This document shows positions 43,891 to 54,774 of a DNA stretch of 64,000 nt, piece by piece (the first letter of the stretch is position 1; every line of letters begins with the position of its first letter). Position numbers and translations under genes: made by a program. The notes below the pieces were generated by a model. The model was not told the DNA's origin. It saw only the letters and a program-made list of their open reading frames with translations, and made no database searches. This stretch comes from Dasypus novemcinctus (taxonomy: Eukaryota; Chordata; Mammalia; Cingulata; Dasypodidae). Location: contig NC_080680.1 of NCBI RefSeq assembly GCF_030445035.2, positions 48,435,212-48,499,211 on the forward strand, given 5' to 3'.

Positions 43891-44760
43891 GCTCAGTCTA
43901 GCCTCCCTGAACCACCCAAACCCATTCCTCTTAAATGGACTACAACCTCTCTGGTTTGGATTAAGTAGTGGCCATTAATCCAAGAAAAATTGGAGGCACT
44001 CCGTAAATTAGTTAAGGAACAGTTAGATAAGGGGCATACTGAAGAATCTTTTAGTCCTTGAAACTCTCTGGTGTTTCCTATTAATAAAAAATCAAGCAAA
44101 TGAGGCTTTTAACAGACCTGCGAGCAGTAAATGCAGTCATTCAACCTATGGGTGCACTGCAGCCAGGTTTGTCCACACCAGCTATGATCCTGCATAGCTG
44201 GCACGTTGCTATTACTGATTTAAAGGATTGTTTATTTACAATACCTTTGGCTCCCCAAGACTGCAAGAAATTTGCGTTCTCAGTGCCTTCTTTCAATAAC
44301 AAAGAACCTATGGAACAGTTTCAGTGGAAATATCTTCCTCAAGGAATGCTGAATAGCCCCACCATATGTCAAAATTTTATAGCTAAAGCCTTAAATCCAG
44401 TCAGAGTGGCTTATCCTTCATGTTATATTATACATTACATGGATGATATATTGCATGCTGCTCCCTCTTCCCAGACTCTAGTTTTAGCATATCTGGCCTT
44501 AGAAAAGAGCTTAACTGCAGCAGGGTTAATACTTGCCCCTGAGAAAATTCAAAAGGTTACTCCCATTTCTTATCTTGGAACTATTGTTGATAAACTTACA
44601 ATTAAGCCTCAGAAGGTTCAGATTCATAGGGACTCTATTAAAACTTTGAATGATCTGCAGAAATTTATTAGGAGATATAAATTGGCTGAGGCTCAAAGTG
44701 GGCATTTCCACATATGAACTGTCTAATCTTTTTTCCCTAGTATGAGGAGAGCCTCATTTA
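43880..44760 (+). pseudogene. pol: Reverse transcriptase domain of the provirus pol
   Basis: The catalytic YMDD is at 44436-44447. Upstream are the RLLTDLRAVN block at 44100-44130, the first catalytic aspartate in the ITDLKD context near 44216, and the FAFSVPS and YLPQGMLNSP blocks near 44275 and 44333. A stop near 43966 (in the Trp-rich N-terminal part) and a frameshift just before 44100 break the start. The frame 44100-44717 is the longest open part, 205 codons. The motifs themselves are intact, the surrounding frame is not. Confidence 0.95.
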
Positions 44761-45224
44761 AACAGCCCCCGGGTTCTAACAAGAGAAACAGAAAAGGAAT
44801 TAAAACTAATAGAGAAAAAAATTCAAAGTGCCCAAGTTGAGCACATTAATCCAGAACAGCACTGCAATTGATTATCTTGTCTTCCTTACACTCCCCCATG
44901 GGAATCCTTATGCAATAAGATCATATTGTAGAATGGATATTTTTACCTAACAGTATTGTTAAAATTTTATCTCCTTATGTGGATTTTATGGCCCAAATTA
45001 TACTTAACGGCCATGAACACACTCATGCTCTTCATGGACAGGACCCTTCTCATATCATTCTTCCATTTTTGTGCAAGGAAGTTGAGACTTGCCTACAAAA
45101 TCACTTACAATGGCAAATAGACTGCTGATTATATTGGACAGATAATCATTACCTCAAAGATCATGTATTACAAGTCATTAAAGCACTCAATGGGTTTTAC
45201 CTAGCATAACTAAGTTTCAACCAA

Positions 45225-45470
45225 TACTTGACACCCCTACAATCTTTATTGATGGGTCTGGAAATGGCACAGCTGGGTATACTGGGTATAAAACTAAGAA
45301 AATTCCTACTCCTGGATTTTTCAGCTCAGCAAGCTGAATTATTAGCAGTACTTACTGTTTTGCAAGACATACCAGAGTTCATAAACATCCTCTCAGACTC
45401 ATCGGATATCATCCAGGTTACTCAATTGATTGAAACAGTTCTTATCAAAGCTAACATAAATCAAACCTAA
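45225..45470 (+). pseudogene. RNase H domain remnant of the provirus pol
   Basis: An Asp in the FIDGSG context (45251-45253) begins the domain. In a different frame, after a shift, come QQAELLAVL (active-site Glu, near 45330) and NILSDSS (active-site Asp, near 45385). All three catalytic positions can be seen but not in one frame. The tether region between the reverse transcriptase and this domain (44760-45225) is decayed. Confidence 0.8.
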
Positions 45471-45534
45471 CAAAACCTAACATAAGCTTTTTCACAAACT
45501 TCAACAGATAATTAGAAAAAGTCCATTTTTTATC

Positions 45535-46551
45535 ACTCACATTTGATCTCATTCAAATTTACCTGGGGCATTAGTTCAAGGCAATAATGCCACTAATAAA
45601 TTAGTCACTCCTGTTTTACAAGAAGCTATTCATTTTTATAATCTAACCCATATAAATGCAGCCATCCCCAAAGCTCATTTTCCTTTAACATGGACACAAG
45701 CTAGGGACATTGTTCAGACTTGTCCATCCTGTCAAATTCTTAATAACCCAAAATAACTGGAACCTGGAGTAAATCCCCATGGTTTAACTGCTAACTCACT
45801 GTGGCAAATGGATGTAACTCATATCTCCTCCTTTGTAAAATTATGTTATGTTCATATCTCTGTAGATACTTGCTCAGGATTCATTTGGGCTACAGCTTAG
45901 ATGGGAGAAACTGCTCAACACGTAAGACAGCATTTGTTAGCTGTAATGGGACTTTCCCAGTCTTTAAAAACAGATAATGCTCCTGCTTATACCAGTGTTT
46001 CCCTTAAAAGATTTCTAGATACTTGGAGTATTTCACATATTACAGGACTTCCGTATAGCCCCCAAGGGCAAGCTATTATGGAGCGAGCAAATCAAACCCT
46101 TAAACTCAAAAACAAAAAGGGGGAAACAAGGAAACCCCACAGGTGCAGTTACACAAACACTATTCACTCTTAATTTTCTTAACTGTAGAACTATCCTCAA
46201 AGGGACAGCAGCTGAAAGGCACTTCCAAAATAATTCGAAAACTCAAACCCAAACTCTGTTTGAAAAACTTTTAATTTGGTGGAATGATCCACTAACTAAT
46301 GAACGGTCAACAGGGAAGCTGTTAACTTGGGGACAAGGGTATGCTTGTGTTTCCCCAGGAGACACAGAACATCCTGTGTGGGTACCAGCTCATCGAATAA
46401 AACCATATCATGAAAGCCAAAAGACGATGAAAGTTCCTGTGGAAACCAGAACCTCTGATCATGCCGATGGAGAGACTGTTGCTGGAAGCTACATGGCTGG
46501 GTCCCACTCCGAAGACCAGAGCAGCTTCACCCCCCACAAAGGGGCAAATTA
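45535..46551 (+). pseudogene. Integrase domain of the provirus pol
   Basis: The N-terminal zinc site is recognisable by its His pair near 45630-45655 and by a Cys-x2-Cys in TCPSCQ near 45720. The catalytic triad is present: Asp at 45811-45813 (MDVTH), Asp at 45973-45975 (TDNAP) and Glu at 46081-46083 (IMERANQ), with 35 residues between the last two. The C-terminal WGQGYAC and VPAHR motifs lie near 46330-46395. Stops near 45755 and 45898 and a frameshift near 46105 disable it. The end overlaps the env start in another frame, as in betaretroviruses. Confidence 0.92.
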
Positions 46552-46749
46552 AACATGTGAGTCAAGAAGCCAAATAACGGTTGGAAAAGGAGAAATTGCC
46601 AGTTATTGCACCTAATTTGCTTGTAGCTGTGCTTGCCATAGTAACAGCAACCTCCTCAGATGCATGCAACAAACCCTCCAGGGTATGAAGCAGCAAGAAA
46701 TTGCCAAACGTGTCATCACTGCTTTGCAAAAACAAAAAGGGGGAATTAT
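46459..46749 (+). pseudogene. env: env remnant: two ends of env joined by a large deletion, then the polypurine tract
   Basis: A frame beginning inside the integrase end leads to a short hydrophobic segment near 46615-46655, placed like an env signal peptide, and carries a stop near 46576. Within about 30 bp the sequence passes to what looks like the cytoplasmic tail of the transmembrane subunit (ALQKQKGG near 46725-46745). The surface subunit and most of the transmembrane subunit are absent. AAAAAGGGGGAA (46733-46744) is the polypurine tract. No Env product is possible. Confidence 0.7.
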
Positions 46750-47147
46750 TGTGGGAAAACAGTAAGGAACATGGTTTGAAGTTGAAATGTTTCCATAACG
46801 CAGACAAAAAGTGCAGGCTTAGGAACACCAGGTCTGACTAGATGGAACACGGTCTGGTCAACACAAAAAAATGTTTGCATGAGGAGGCATATGAACTTTG
46901 TATGACCTGTACCTTATTATTGTAAATGTTGCACCTGTCCCCTATTATAGTAAATAACAAACAGCTGCTTGTTAGTTCCTAAATAAATATGATGTGGGAA
47001 CTAGGGTTGAGGCTCTCAGTTTCAGAAGCTATGAGTCCCCTGGTCTCATCTTTATTTCCTCTCTTATGTCTTTCTTTCTGTCCTTTATTTCTTCAGTTCT
47101 GCGTTGCCTTCCCTTCATGAAAACATATTGCTGAACTGGTCTCAGCA
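46750..47147 (+). repeat. 3' LTR of the ERVK-class provirus
   Basis: It starts TGTGGGAAAACAG and ends GGTCTCAGCA, 398 bp, with AAATAAATA near 46982 as a possible polyadenylation or TATA-like element. It is the partner of 39621-40023. Confidence 0.93.
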
Positions 47148-48185
47148 GAAATAATTTTGAATTCATAGAAATGTTGCTTGAATAGAACAACAAACTTCTG
47201 TATAACCTTTTCCCAGATTCAACAGTTTTTAACATTTTGCCACATTTGCTTTATCATTCTCTCTGTCTCTGTCTCTGCAAACACACACACATACACACAT
47301 ACAGAAACATAAATACACATTTATCATTTATTTTTTGAACCATTTGCAAGTGGGTTGCATACATCATCATACTTCTGTGTGTACTAAGAAAAAAAAAGTC
47401 TGACATAACCACAGTACAGTTATCAAATTCAGGAAATTTAACATAGATACAATATTTTATCTGGCCTATGATCTGTATTCCAATTTCTGTAATTGTCCTA
47501 GCAATGTCCTTTATGTATTTACTTATTATTTGCATTTACTTTTTAGTACAAGATCCAGTTCAGGATCACATATTGCATTTAGTTTTTGTGTCTTTTAATC
47601 TTCCTTTGATTTGGAACACTTCTTTAATCTTTCTTTGTTTTTCATGACATTGAAATTTTTGCAGCATATGGATCAGTGATTTTATAGAACATCCTTCAGT
47701 TTGGGTTTGTCTGATATCCTTTGATCTTTATTTTTTTATTTTATTTTATTTTTTATTTTATTTTTTATTTATTTCTCCCCCCCCCCCCCCACCCAGTTGC
47801 CTGCTCTCTATGTCCACTTGCTGTGTGTTTTTCTGTGACCATTTCTATCCTTATCAGTGGCACCAGGAATCTATGTTTCTTTTTTTTACATCATCTTGTG
47901 TCAGCTCTCCATGTGTGCGGCGCCATTCGTGGGCAGGCTGCACTTTCTTTCATGCTGGGCAGCTTTCCTTACAGGGCACACTCCTTGCACATGGGGCTCC
48001 CCTATGGGGGGAACACCCCTGCGTGGCATGGCACTCCTTGCACACATCAGCACTGCACATGGGCCAGCTCCACACGGGTCAAGGAGGTCCGGGGTTTGAA
48101 CCGGGGACATCCCATGTGGTAAGTGGAAACCCTATCCATTGGGCCAAGTCCACTTCCCTCCTTTGATCTTTAAATGCTAGGTCTA
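47148..48185 (-). repeat. Old L1 3'-UTR-like fragment, minus strand
   Basis: AACATTTTGCCACATTTGCT, ACATAACCACAGTACAGTTA, AGGATCACATATTGCATTTA and GTTTGGGTTTGTCTGATAT are, from memory, antisense landmarks of old L1 3' UTRs. It is interrupted by a SINE. Confidence 0.65.
47731..48158 (-). mobile_element. Long tRNA-Ala-derived SINE (DAS type)
   Basis: Perfect 14-bp target duplication TCCTTTGATCTTTA at 47717-47730 and 48159-48172. Confidence 0.97.
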
Positions 48186-48775
48186 GGTCTGTAAAAGAAA
48201 ACTGAAGCTGAAATAGCAGTGAACATAGATGTGTTTTCATCAAGAGACATTCTTACAGAAAAAAATTGCATGGAGAAAGGATTACCCATTATGAAAATAA
48301 CAAGCAATCAAACAGACTAAGCAATAGATGATTAAGTTGCTAGATGATTAATCTTCTCCTCCTAAGGATAGTTAATGAAATTAGATTGACAGAAATGGTT
48401 TTGTCAGTGGTGGGGACCCCAGTCTTTTCAGTGGCACTATTGAGGCACTACATGTAGTACACATCTACCTTCAGCACTTCACACAGTTCATTGTGTGTGG
48501 CAGGCACTGAATGAATATCTAATGAGCTAATGAAAGACAGGGATTACTCCAAGTTTGCATCTTAGTCTCATGGACATCTTATTTTGTTGTTTGCTTGCTG
48601 TTAAGAAAAATGGAAAACTAGAATTAGGAAACATATAGATTTTCTGTTCTATATGAAATCTGTAGCTAATCTTTGCTTACTTGACTTGTGGAGGGTGGAC
48701 CTGGTAACTAAGAGATTCACTATCATTAAATCCTCCCCAATTCTGACCATGTAAAAAGTGACTTCATTCAGACAA
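48186..48775. other. Unassigned sequence
   Basis: No gene recognised. A faint MIR/L2-like stretch lies at 48470-48520. Confidence 0.4.
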
Positions 48776-48791
48776 CATTATGCTATCTTTA

Positions 48792-49204
48792 TTTTTTCTT
48801 ATTTCTAAACTATTATTTATTTATCTCCCCTACCCCCTCATTGTCTGCTCTCTGTGTGCATTCGCTGTGTATTTTTCTGCATCCACTTGCATTATCTGAT
48901 GGCATTGGGCAACTGTGTCTCTTTTTTGTTGTACCATCTTGCTGTGTCAGCTCTCCGTGTGTGTGGCGCTACTCCTGGGTGGGCTGCACTTTTTTTTCAC
49001 GTGGGGTGGCTCTCCTTGTGGGGCACACTCCCTGTGCATGGGATTCCCCTACATGGGGACACCCCTGCTTGGCAGGGCACTCCTTGTGCCCCGCAGCACT
49101 GTGTGGGCCAGCTCACCACACAGGTTAGGAGGCCCTGGGGAACAAACCCTGGACCCTCCACATGGTAGGCGGATGCTCTAACAATTGAGCCACGTCTGCT
49201 TCCC
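48792..49204 (-). mobile_element. Long tRNA-Ala-derived SINE (DAS type)
   Basis: Perfect 16-bp target duplication CATTATGCTATCTTTA at 48776-48791 and 49205-49220. Confidence 0.97.
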
Positions 49205-49220
49205 CATTATGCTATCTTTA

Positions 49221-49710
49221 GAGAGAAAGGGAGGGTGTGGGGTAGGTTGGAATCAGGCCGACTTCTACTATCTCAGAAGAAATAGTCTTTGGAAAAACTG
49301 ATTCCCAAACATGGGAGAACTTGGGATCTAGTTCACATGTAGTCTCCTTAAAAAAACTTGTAGCTGCTTTACTTCTACTAACCAAAACATGAATGGAGAA
49401 TCTGAGGTAAACCATCTGGCAAAGATGAGTAGGGGCACAGGGCACCAGAAGCAAAGTGAAGTGTCAGCAGATATACAGTCTCTTCTGCTATACTCCTGGC
49501 CTGTTTCTTTAATAGGAATTAGCTCGTAGGCCATTTGCAAATTGACCTATGGCAGTATGATAGTTGGTTCAACTGGGATTTTCCTCTGCACATTAATGTT
49601 TGGAAGCAATTAAAAAGAGAGCTTTAGTAATGTAGGAAGACAAGAAAAAAGCCGAAAATACTACACGAAGGCCTCTTTTTGGTGAGAAAAGTGGATAGAT
49701 TAGTGGTTTG
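49221..49710. other. Unassigned sequence
   Basis: No repeat or coding signal recognised. Confidence 0.5.
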
Positions 49711-49720
49711 AAGAACCAAT

Positions 49721-49828
49721 ACATCTTTTTAAAAAAAGCAGGGAGCCAATGTAGCTCAGTGGCTGAGTACCTGCTTTGCATGTACAAGGTTCTGGGTTCA
49801 ATCCCCAGGACCTCCTAAAAAAAAAATT
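49721..49828 (+). mobile_element. Short tRNA-Ala-derived SINE with extra 5' bases
   Basis: AATGTAGCTCAGTGGCTGAG and GGGTTCAATCCCCAGG are very close to tRNA-Ala. The target duplication AAGAACCAAT is at 49711-49720 and 49829-49838. About 20 bp (49721-49740, ending in an A-run and GC) precede the tRNA start inside the duplication. Confidence 0.9.
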
Positions 49829-49838
49829 AAGAACCAAT

Positions 49839-50910
49839 CACTTTCCCACCATTAAAAACTATTTCTGGGGACTGTGTGTATAGATGAAAAATCTAAGACA
49901 TTTATTTTGTGTTAATAAAATTTGAGGTAGAATGCTACTCCCTGGGTGAGGTTTTTGTTTGTTGTTTGTTTTTGATGAAAATAATCTCCAGTAGGAGTGC
50001 CCTCAAGAACCTACACATCCACGGAGGAAGCAGGAACCATAGGGTCTAAGGATACAAGAGATCCACTAAGGGTGTGTCAAAGAAAAAATTGCACCCATCA
50101 GTGATAAACAGACAAGAATGACCTGAGTCAAAGTTATATGCAATGGAGAAGAGAGACTAGAAATTTATTGTGAGAGAGTAAGGGATGGGGGTGGGGGGTG
50201 GGGGAGGAGGGAGATACTAGAAGGCAATCACAATAGGGGAAAGAGAGGGCTCAGTTGGGTTGAAGCCGAGGTCAGAAGGGGTTTTTAAGGCCTGGAATGA
50301 GGTAGTGAAGAGGACTGGAATGAGGCAGGATTGAATAGGGACCTAAGGGGGAAGGGCAGAAAACCCAATAGACCACACAAACACCACAAGGCGAGAGAAG
50401 CTGAGGCAACAGCCTGCTGACTTGCACCAGCAAGTTACCAGGGGGTAATCTGCAGCACACACCCAGCAGCTGTGTTACCAGTTATCAAACAACAACTTGG
50501 GCAGGAGGGGCACCACCCACCACCACCCGGCACCCACCTTCATATCACCTCTTACAGCAAAACTCCAGCAGAGCTTGTGGACAGCAGCCAGAACGCAGTC
50601 AATACCAGCAACCCCTGAAAAATCAAACCACCCAGTCTTCCCTGCTGTGTTTCAAATACACCCATCAATGCAGCCCCTAAACCTCTGGGGTGCCCTCCCA
50701 GTAAAGGGAACCCCATAACAGATGTTACGCATCTCTGTATTGAGCACACCCGTGCTTAAGTCTGAATGTGTATTTTTCTTTTATTAAACTCTTTTTAACT
50801 TTCTCATCAATGTGGTGTGTCTCTGAATTCTTTCTTGCTCTGTAACCAAGAACCTGGAAACCAACTCTGGAAACACCAGGACAAGCTATGGAGTATGTCC
50901 CTTACATGAT
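49839..50910. other. Unassigned; right part possibly LTR-derived
   Basis: A G-rich stretch (50187-50210) and a region with TTTTATTAAACTCTTTTTAAC (50778-50798) and TTCTTTCTTGCTC resemble the R-U5 part of an ERV LTR. I cannot define the ends. The open stretch at 50497-50718 has no recognised domain. Confidence 0.35.
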
Positions 50911-51339
50911 GTAAGGGACACAGATGGAACACCCTCTATCTATTTGGATTCTGTGATGGCCAAAGTGAGGGAGGTCAGCGGCCTAGAGACAAGGAGAAGC
51001 TCGTGTAAAGCTAGTCAAGCTAAGAAGTTCCAGCATGACAGGGTTCAATTAAAATTCAACATCGTCGGATGCTACCTGCACACCCCAGAAGAGTTTTAAC
51101 TGTGCAGGCGGTGGAATCAGTGCTCTGGATACTAAGTGTTAGAGGTTTTAAATGGTCTCTTCTACTCCATTCTCCCCCTAAGACCTCAACTGAGAAGGAC
51201 TTGAGTTTTTCCAGGACCGCATATTTGGAGTTATTGCCTGTTTGTAATCTGTTTCTACTCTACTAAAATTAGGTATTTCTTTCGTGTAAGGTTATCTCTG
51301 TTGTCCGTAAGGAAGTATTAGTTATACAGACTCCCAGGA
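50911..51339. other. Unassigned sequence upstream of a CpG island
   Basis: Unique-looking DNA without a recognised repeat. Confidence 0.45.
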
Positions 51340-51690
51340 ACGGATATGACCCGGGGAAGGGGTGGAGGGAAGCAGCAAAGTGGTTGGGACCCGGGGAGGG
51401 CGCTGCAGACGACGCGAGGACGCGCAGGGAGGCGCCAGAGCCGGCGGGGAGCGCCCGGGCACTCCAAGAGCCTGCGTGGAGGCCGAGACCAAGCCAGGAG
51501 GCCGGCAGGAGGGAGGCGCGGCCTGCTCCCCTCTTCTGCTGCTCGCGGCCCTCGCTGCCCCTCCGCCTCTCCGCCTCTGACTTTGCCCTACCGGGATGCA
51601 GCAAGCCAGCAGTTCCGACCCCTAGCCCCCCGGGGTCAAACGCCCATGGCAGCAAAGGTAGCCTCAAAGAGGGGCTGACGATCAAAGGAG
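51340..51690. promoter_or_regulatory. Small isolated CpG island
   Basis: About 330 bp of GC-rich, CpG-dense sequence in AT-rich DNA, with CGACGCGAGGACGCGCAGGG at 51410 onward and CCGGCGGGGAGCGCCCGGGC near 51439. All frames are open through it on both strands, as expected from composition. A plus-strand ATGGCAGCAAAGGTAGCC at 51645-51662 has a possible donor after AAAG. It is unlike blocks A and B. It may be a promoter of an unannotated transcript, or GC-rich exon-1 sequence. Confidence 0.5.
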
Positions 51691-52137
51691 TATCCCAAGA
51701 ATTGAATTGAAAGTTAAGGAAAATTTTAGTCTTTCTTGTGATGTGTTTTCTCAAACCCGCAGTTCTCAAACTTCTTGTCTCAGGGCGTCCTTAACGTTCT
51801 TAAAAACCATTGAGGACCTCAAAGAGTTTTTGCTTCTCTGGGGTATATCAATCGATATTTACCATGTTAAATTTTAAAACTGAGGAGAATTTAAAATGCA
51901 AGCGTACAGAAGCGTACATAGCATTTGCCTTCAGAGCAGTGACCAAATCACTTCTAATGTAGACTTTGGAAAACCACTGAACACCGGTGAGGGAATGGGA
52001 GCAAAAACAGGAAAGACCTATCTGTTTGGCCAAATCCGCTTCCCACAGGTAACTTTTAATGAAGCAAAACTACTTGAAGAAAAAGTCTAGTGTGGGCTCT
52101 GATGCCCTATAAGAAGAGAAAGCTGGAATGTGCTTTA
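51691..52137. other. Unassigned spacer
   Basis: No family assigned. Phrases such as CAGTTCTCAAACTTCTTG and AAACCATTGAGGACCTCAAAG suggest an old, eroded DNA transposon piece at 51755-51830. Confidence 0.35.
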
Positions 52138-52153
52138 AAACACCAAGCTTAGG

Positions 52154-52603
52154 GAAGCACATTTGGCTCAATGGATAGAGCATCTGCCTACCTACCATAT
52201 GGGAGATCCAAGGTTCAAACCCAGGGCCTCCTGACCCGTGTGGTGAGCCTGGCTCATGCGCAGTCCTGATGCATGCAAGGAGTGTCCTGACACACAGGGG
52301 TGTCCCCCATGTAGGGGAACACCCACGTGTTAGGAGTGCGCCCCTTAAGGAGAGCCACCACATGGGACAAATGTGCAGCCTGCCCAGGAGTGGGGCTGCA
52401 CACACAGAGAGCTGAAGCAGCAAGATGACACAACAAAAAGAGACACAGATTCCCAGTGCTGTGGACAAGAATACAGGTGGACACAGAACACACAGTGAAT
52501 GGACACAGAGAGCAGACAACTTGGGGCGGGGGGGAGAAGGGGGCGAAGGGGAGAGAAATAAATAAAAAATGAATCTTTAATAAAATAAATAAAATAAAAA
52601 TAA
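52154..52603 (+). mobile_element. Long tRNA-Ala-derived SINE (DAS type)
   Basis: Flanks AAACACCAAGCTTAGG (52138-52153) and AAATACCAAGCTCAGG (52604-52619) are the worn target duplication. The tail has repeated AATAAAATAAA. Confidence 0.92.
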
Positions 52604-52691
52604 AATACCAAGCTCAGGAAAATTTTCTATCAGTTATCAATTGCTTTGTAACAAGCAACCCCAAAATTTGGTGGCATATGCAGCAATGGTT

Positions 52692-53081
52692 TACTTTTTT
52701 TTTTTTTTTTAAGATTTATTTATTTATTTAATTCTCCCCTGGTTGTCTGATCTCTGTGTCTATTTGTTGCGTCCTGTTTCTTTGTCTGCTTCTGTTGTCC
52801 TCAGTGGCACGGGAAGTGTGGGCGGCGCCATTCCTGGGCAGGCTGCACTTTCTTTTGCGCTGTGCGGCTCTCCTTATGGGTGCACTCCTTGCGCGTGGGG
52901 CTCCCCTACGCGAGGGACACCCCTACGCGGGGGACACCCCTGCGTGGCACGGCACTCCTTGCGCGCATCAGCACTGTGCATGGGCCAGCTCCACACGGGT
53001 CAAGGAGGCCCGGGGTTTGAACCACGGACCTCCCATATGGTAGATGGACTCCCTAACCACTGGGCCAAGTCCGTTTCCCAC
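52692..53081 (-). mobile_element. Long tRNA-Ala-derived SINE (DAS type), left of a tandem pair
   Basis: AAGATTTATTTATTTATTTA tail, head complement at 53010-53078. It carries a local duplication of a block with CCCCTACGCG (52906-52935). Confidence 0.92.
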
Positions 53082-53500
53082 TATTTTATTTTAAAGATCT
53101 ATTTTATTTATTTCTCTCCCCTTTCCCCCACCCCGCCCCAGTTGTCTGTTCTCTGTGTCCATTTGCTATGTGTTCTTTTTGTCTGCTGCTACTGTTGTCA
53201 GTGGCACAGGAATTTGTGTTTCTTTTTGTTGCATCATCTTGTTGTGTCAGCTCTCCATGTGTGCAGCGCCATTCTTGGGCAGGCTGCACTTTCTTTCGCT
53301 CTGGGCAGCTCTCCTTATGGGGCACACTCCTTGTGCATGGGGCTTCCCTACGCGGGGGGCATCCCTGCGTTCAGTCCTTGCGCGCATCAGCACTGCGCAT
53401 GGGCCAGCTCCACACGGGTCAAGGAGGCCCGAGGTTTGAACCACGGACCTCCCATGTGGTAGACGGACCGCCTATCCACTGGGCCAAGTCCGCTTCCCTG
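53082..53500 (-). mobile_element. Long tRNA-Ala-derived SINE (DAS type), right of a tandem pair
   Basis: It starts at TTTAAAGATCTATTTTATTTAT right after the first copy's head and ends with GGCCAAGTCCGCTTCCC. Outer flanks GGTTTACTTTT and GATTTACTATTTTT are similar, so the later SINE probably landed at the edge of the earlier one. Confidence 0.9.
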
Positions 53501-53940
53501 ATTTACTATTTTTAATGATTCTCTGGGTTGGCTGGATAGTTCCTCTGCTGGTTTTGCCTGGGCTTACTGGATGCCGCTCAGCTGGAGAGTGGTTGGGCTT
53601 GAGGGTTTAGATGGTCTCACTCATGTTTCTGGTGGTTGGTACTGGCTGTCTGCTAGGCATCTTGCTTTTTCCCATGTGACCTCTCAGCTTCTGGTAGATT
53701 AGGTTGGCTTCCGTATGTGGCAGTCTCAAGGCAGCATTGTAAGAGGGTAAAAGCAGAAGATACAATGCTTTTAAGGCCTAACTTTGGAAGTCATATAACA
53801 TTATTTCTACCACATTCTGTTGATCAAAGCCAAGTGGTAAGTTCAGCCCAGATTCATGGGGTGGAGAATTATACTCCACTTCTTGATAGGATGAACAGTA
53901 ACATCACATTGCAAAGGATCATGGGTGAAACTTATGACCA

Positions 53941-54770
53941 AGTTTTATAATTTACCGTATCAGGGAACTGATATGTTAAGGGCCCAAACTATATTACCAT
54001 TAGTTCAAGAAGAAAGAAACCATTTACAACTATAACCAAGTGATGGGATCTCAATTACGCATAATTGGAAGAACATTTGAGGAAGACGGAATGGAATGCT
54101 AACCTACTGTAATTAATCGAAGCCACTAGAAAGTGGCTAGAAAGCCACTAGAAAGCTAAAAATTGAACTCATTAATCTGACAGAACATCTGACTGGAAGA
54201 ATTTGAGCAGAAAAGAAAGATCAGGAGCAGCCAGGTGCAAAGGAAGGAAAATATTAAAATGAGTGAATTTAATAAATGAAGGTAAACTGCAGAATAAGAC
54301 AAGATCTTATAAAGCAATATTTTGTTCTGTAGAAGAAAGCCCATGACAATTGGATCCTTCTTTGTGATATTAGAAGAGCTATACCTGGAGAGATGAAACA
54401 AGTCTCCTTCCTGAGACTGAAATTAATAGAGGAACAAGTTAATAAAAAGTTAGTAATACTCTGAAAACCAGGGGTTGTTAAAGCAACTCAGTGGTTAGAT
54501 ATGTGATAAGATAGACTTATGCCAAATAATTTTTTTCTAGGTATACAATGCAAGACAATAAATCTCCTTCCCAGTAAACTCTCTGGCCTACGGACAAAAG
54601 CAGATGGTTAACACACATTATCAGATGCTGTCAAAGATGGACCTGCTGCTTTCTTTACTAACCTGAGGTGATTTCAGCTAATTCATTTAGGTGAGAAAAT
54701 ATATTTTTTTAAATTCCCAAGTTATCCCCTTAAAAATGTTTCATATACTGTATTCTTTGCCTAACTAAAA
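53941..54770. other. Unassigned sequence
   Basis: No repeat family recognised. A short local tandem repeat, GCCACTAGAAAG with variants, lies at 54120-54160. Confidence 0.5.
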
Positions 54771-54774
54771 AGAC

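Larger units (their letters stand above)
39621..47147 (+). mobile_element. Betaretrovirus-like (ERVK class) endogenous provirus, defective
   Basis: Both LTRs, a tRNA-Lys-type primer site, gag with zinc knuckles, dUTPase, DTG protease with a G-patch-like tail, YMDD reverse transcriptase, RNase H, DD35E integrase and a polypurine tract are present in betaretroviral order. Every gene has stops or frameshifts, and env is reduced to its two ends. The LTRs differ at roughly a tenth of positions by eye, so it is old. Later inserts are an HMGN3 retrocopy (42084-42965) and a solo class I LTR (43118-43542). The flanking 6-mers AATTGT and GAAATA do not form a clear target duplication. Confidence 0.95.
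52625..53940. repeat. Old interspersed repeat, interrupted by two SINEs
   Basis: TATCAGTTATCAATTGCTTTG and AACCCCAAAATTTGGTGGC on the left and CTCTGGGTTGGCTGGATAG, then ATTCTGTTGATCAAAGCCAAG and TTGCAAAGGATCATGGGTG on the right are parts of a common old mammalian repeat. I remember its consensus in this order but not its name. Orientation is not assigned. Confidence 0.5.

Noticed and set aside
46459..46665. Possible functional short env or Rec-like product
   Set aside because: It has an in-frame stop, no splice evidence and only the signal-like start. The rest of env is deleted.
52743..53462. Open reading frame of 239 codons on the plus strand
   Set aside because: It runs across two tandem SINEs read antisense. 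Similar frames occur in every long SINE copy here. It is not a gene.
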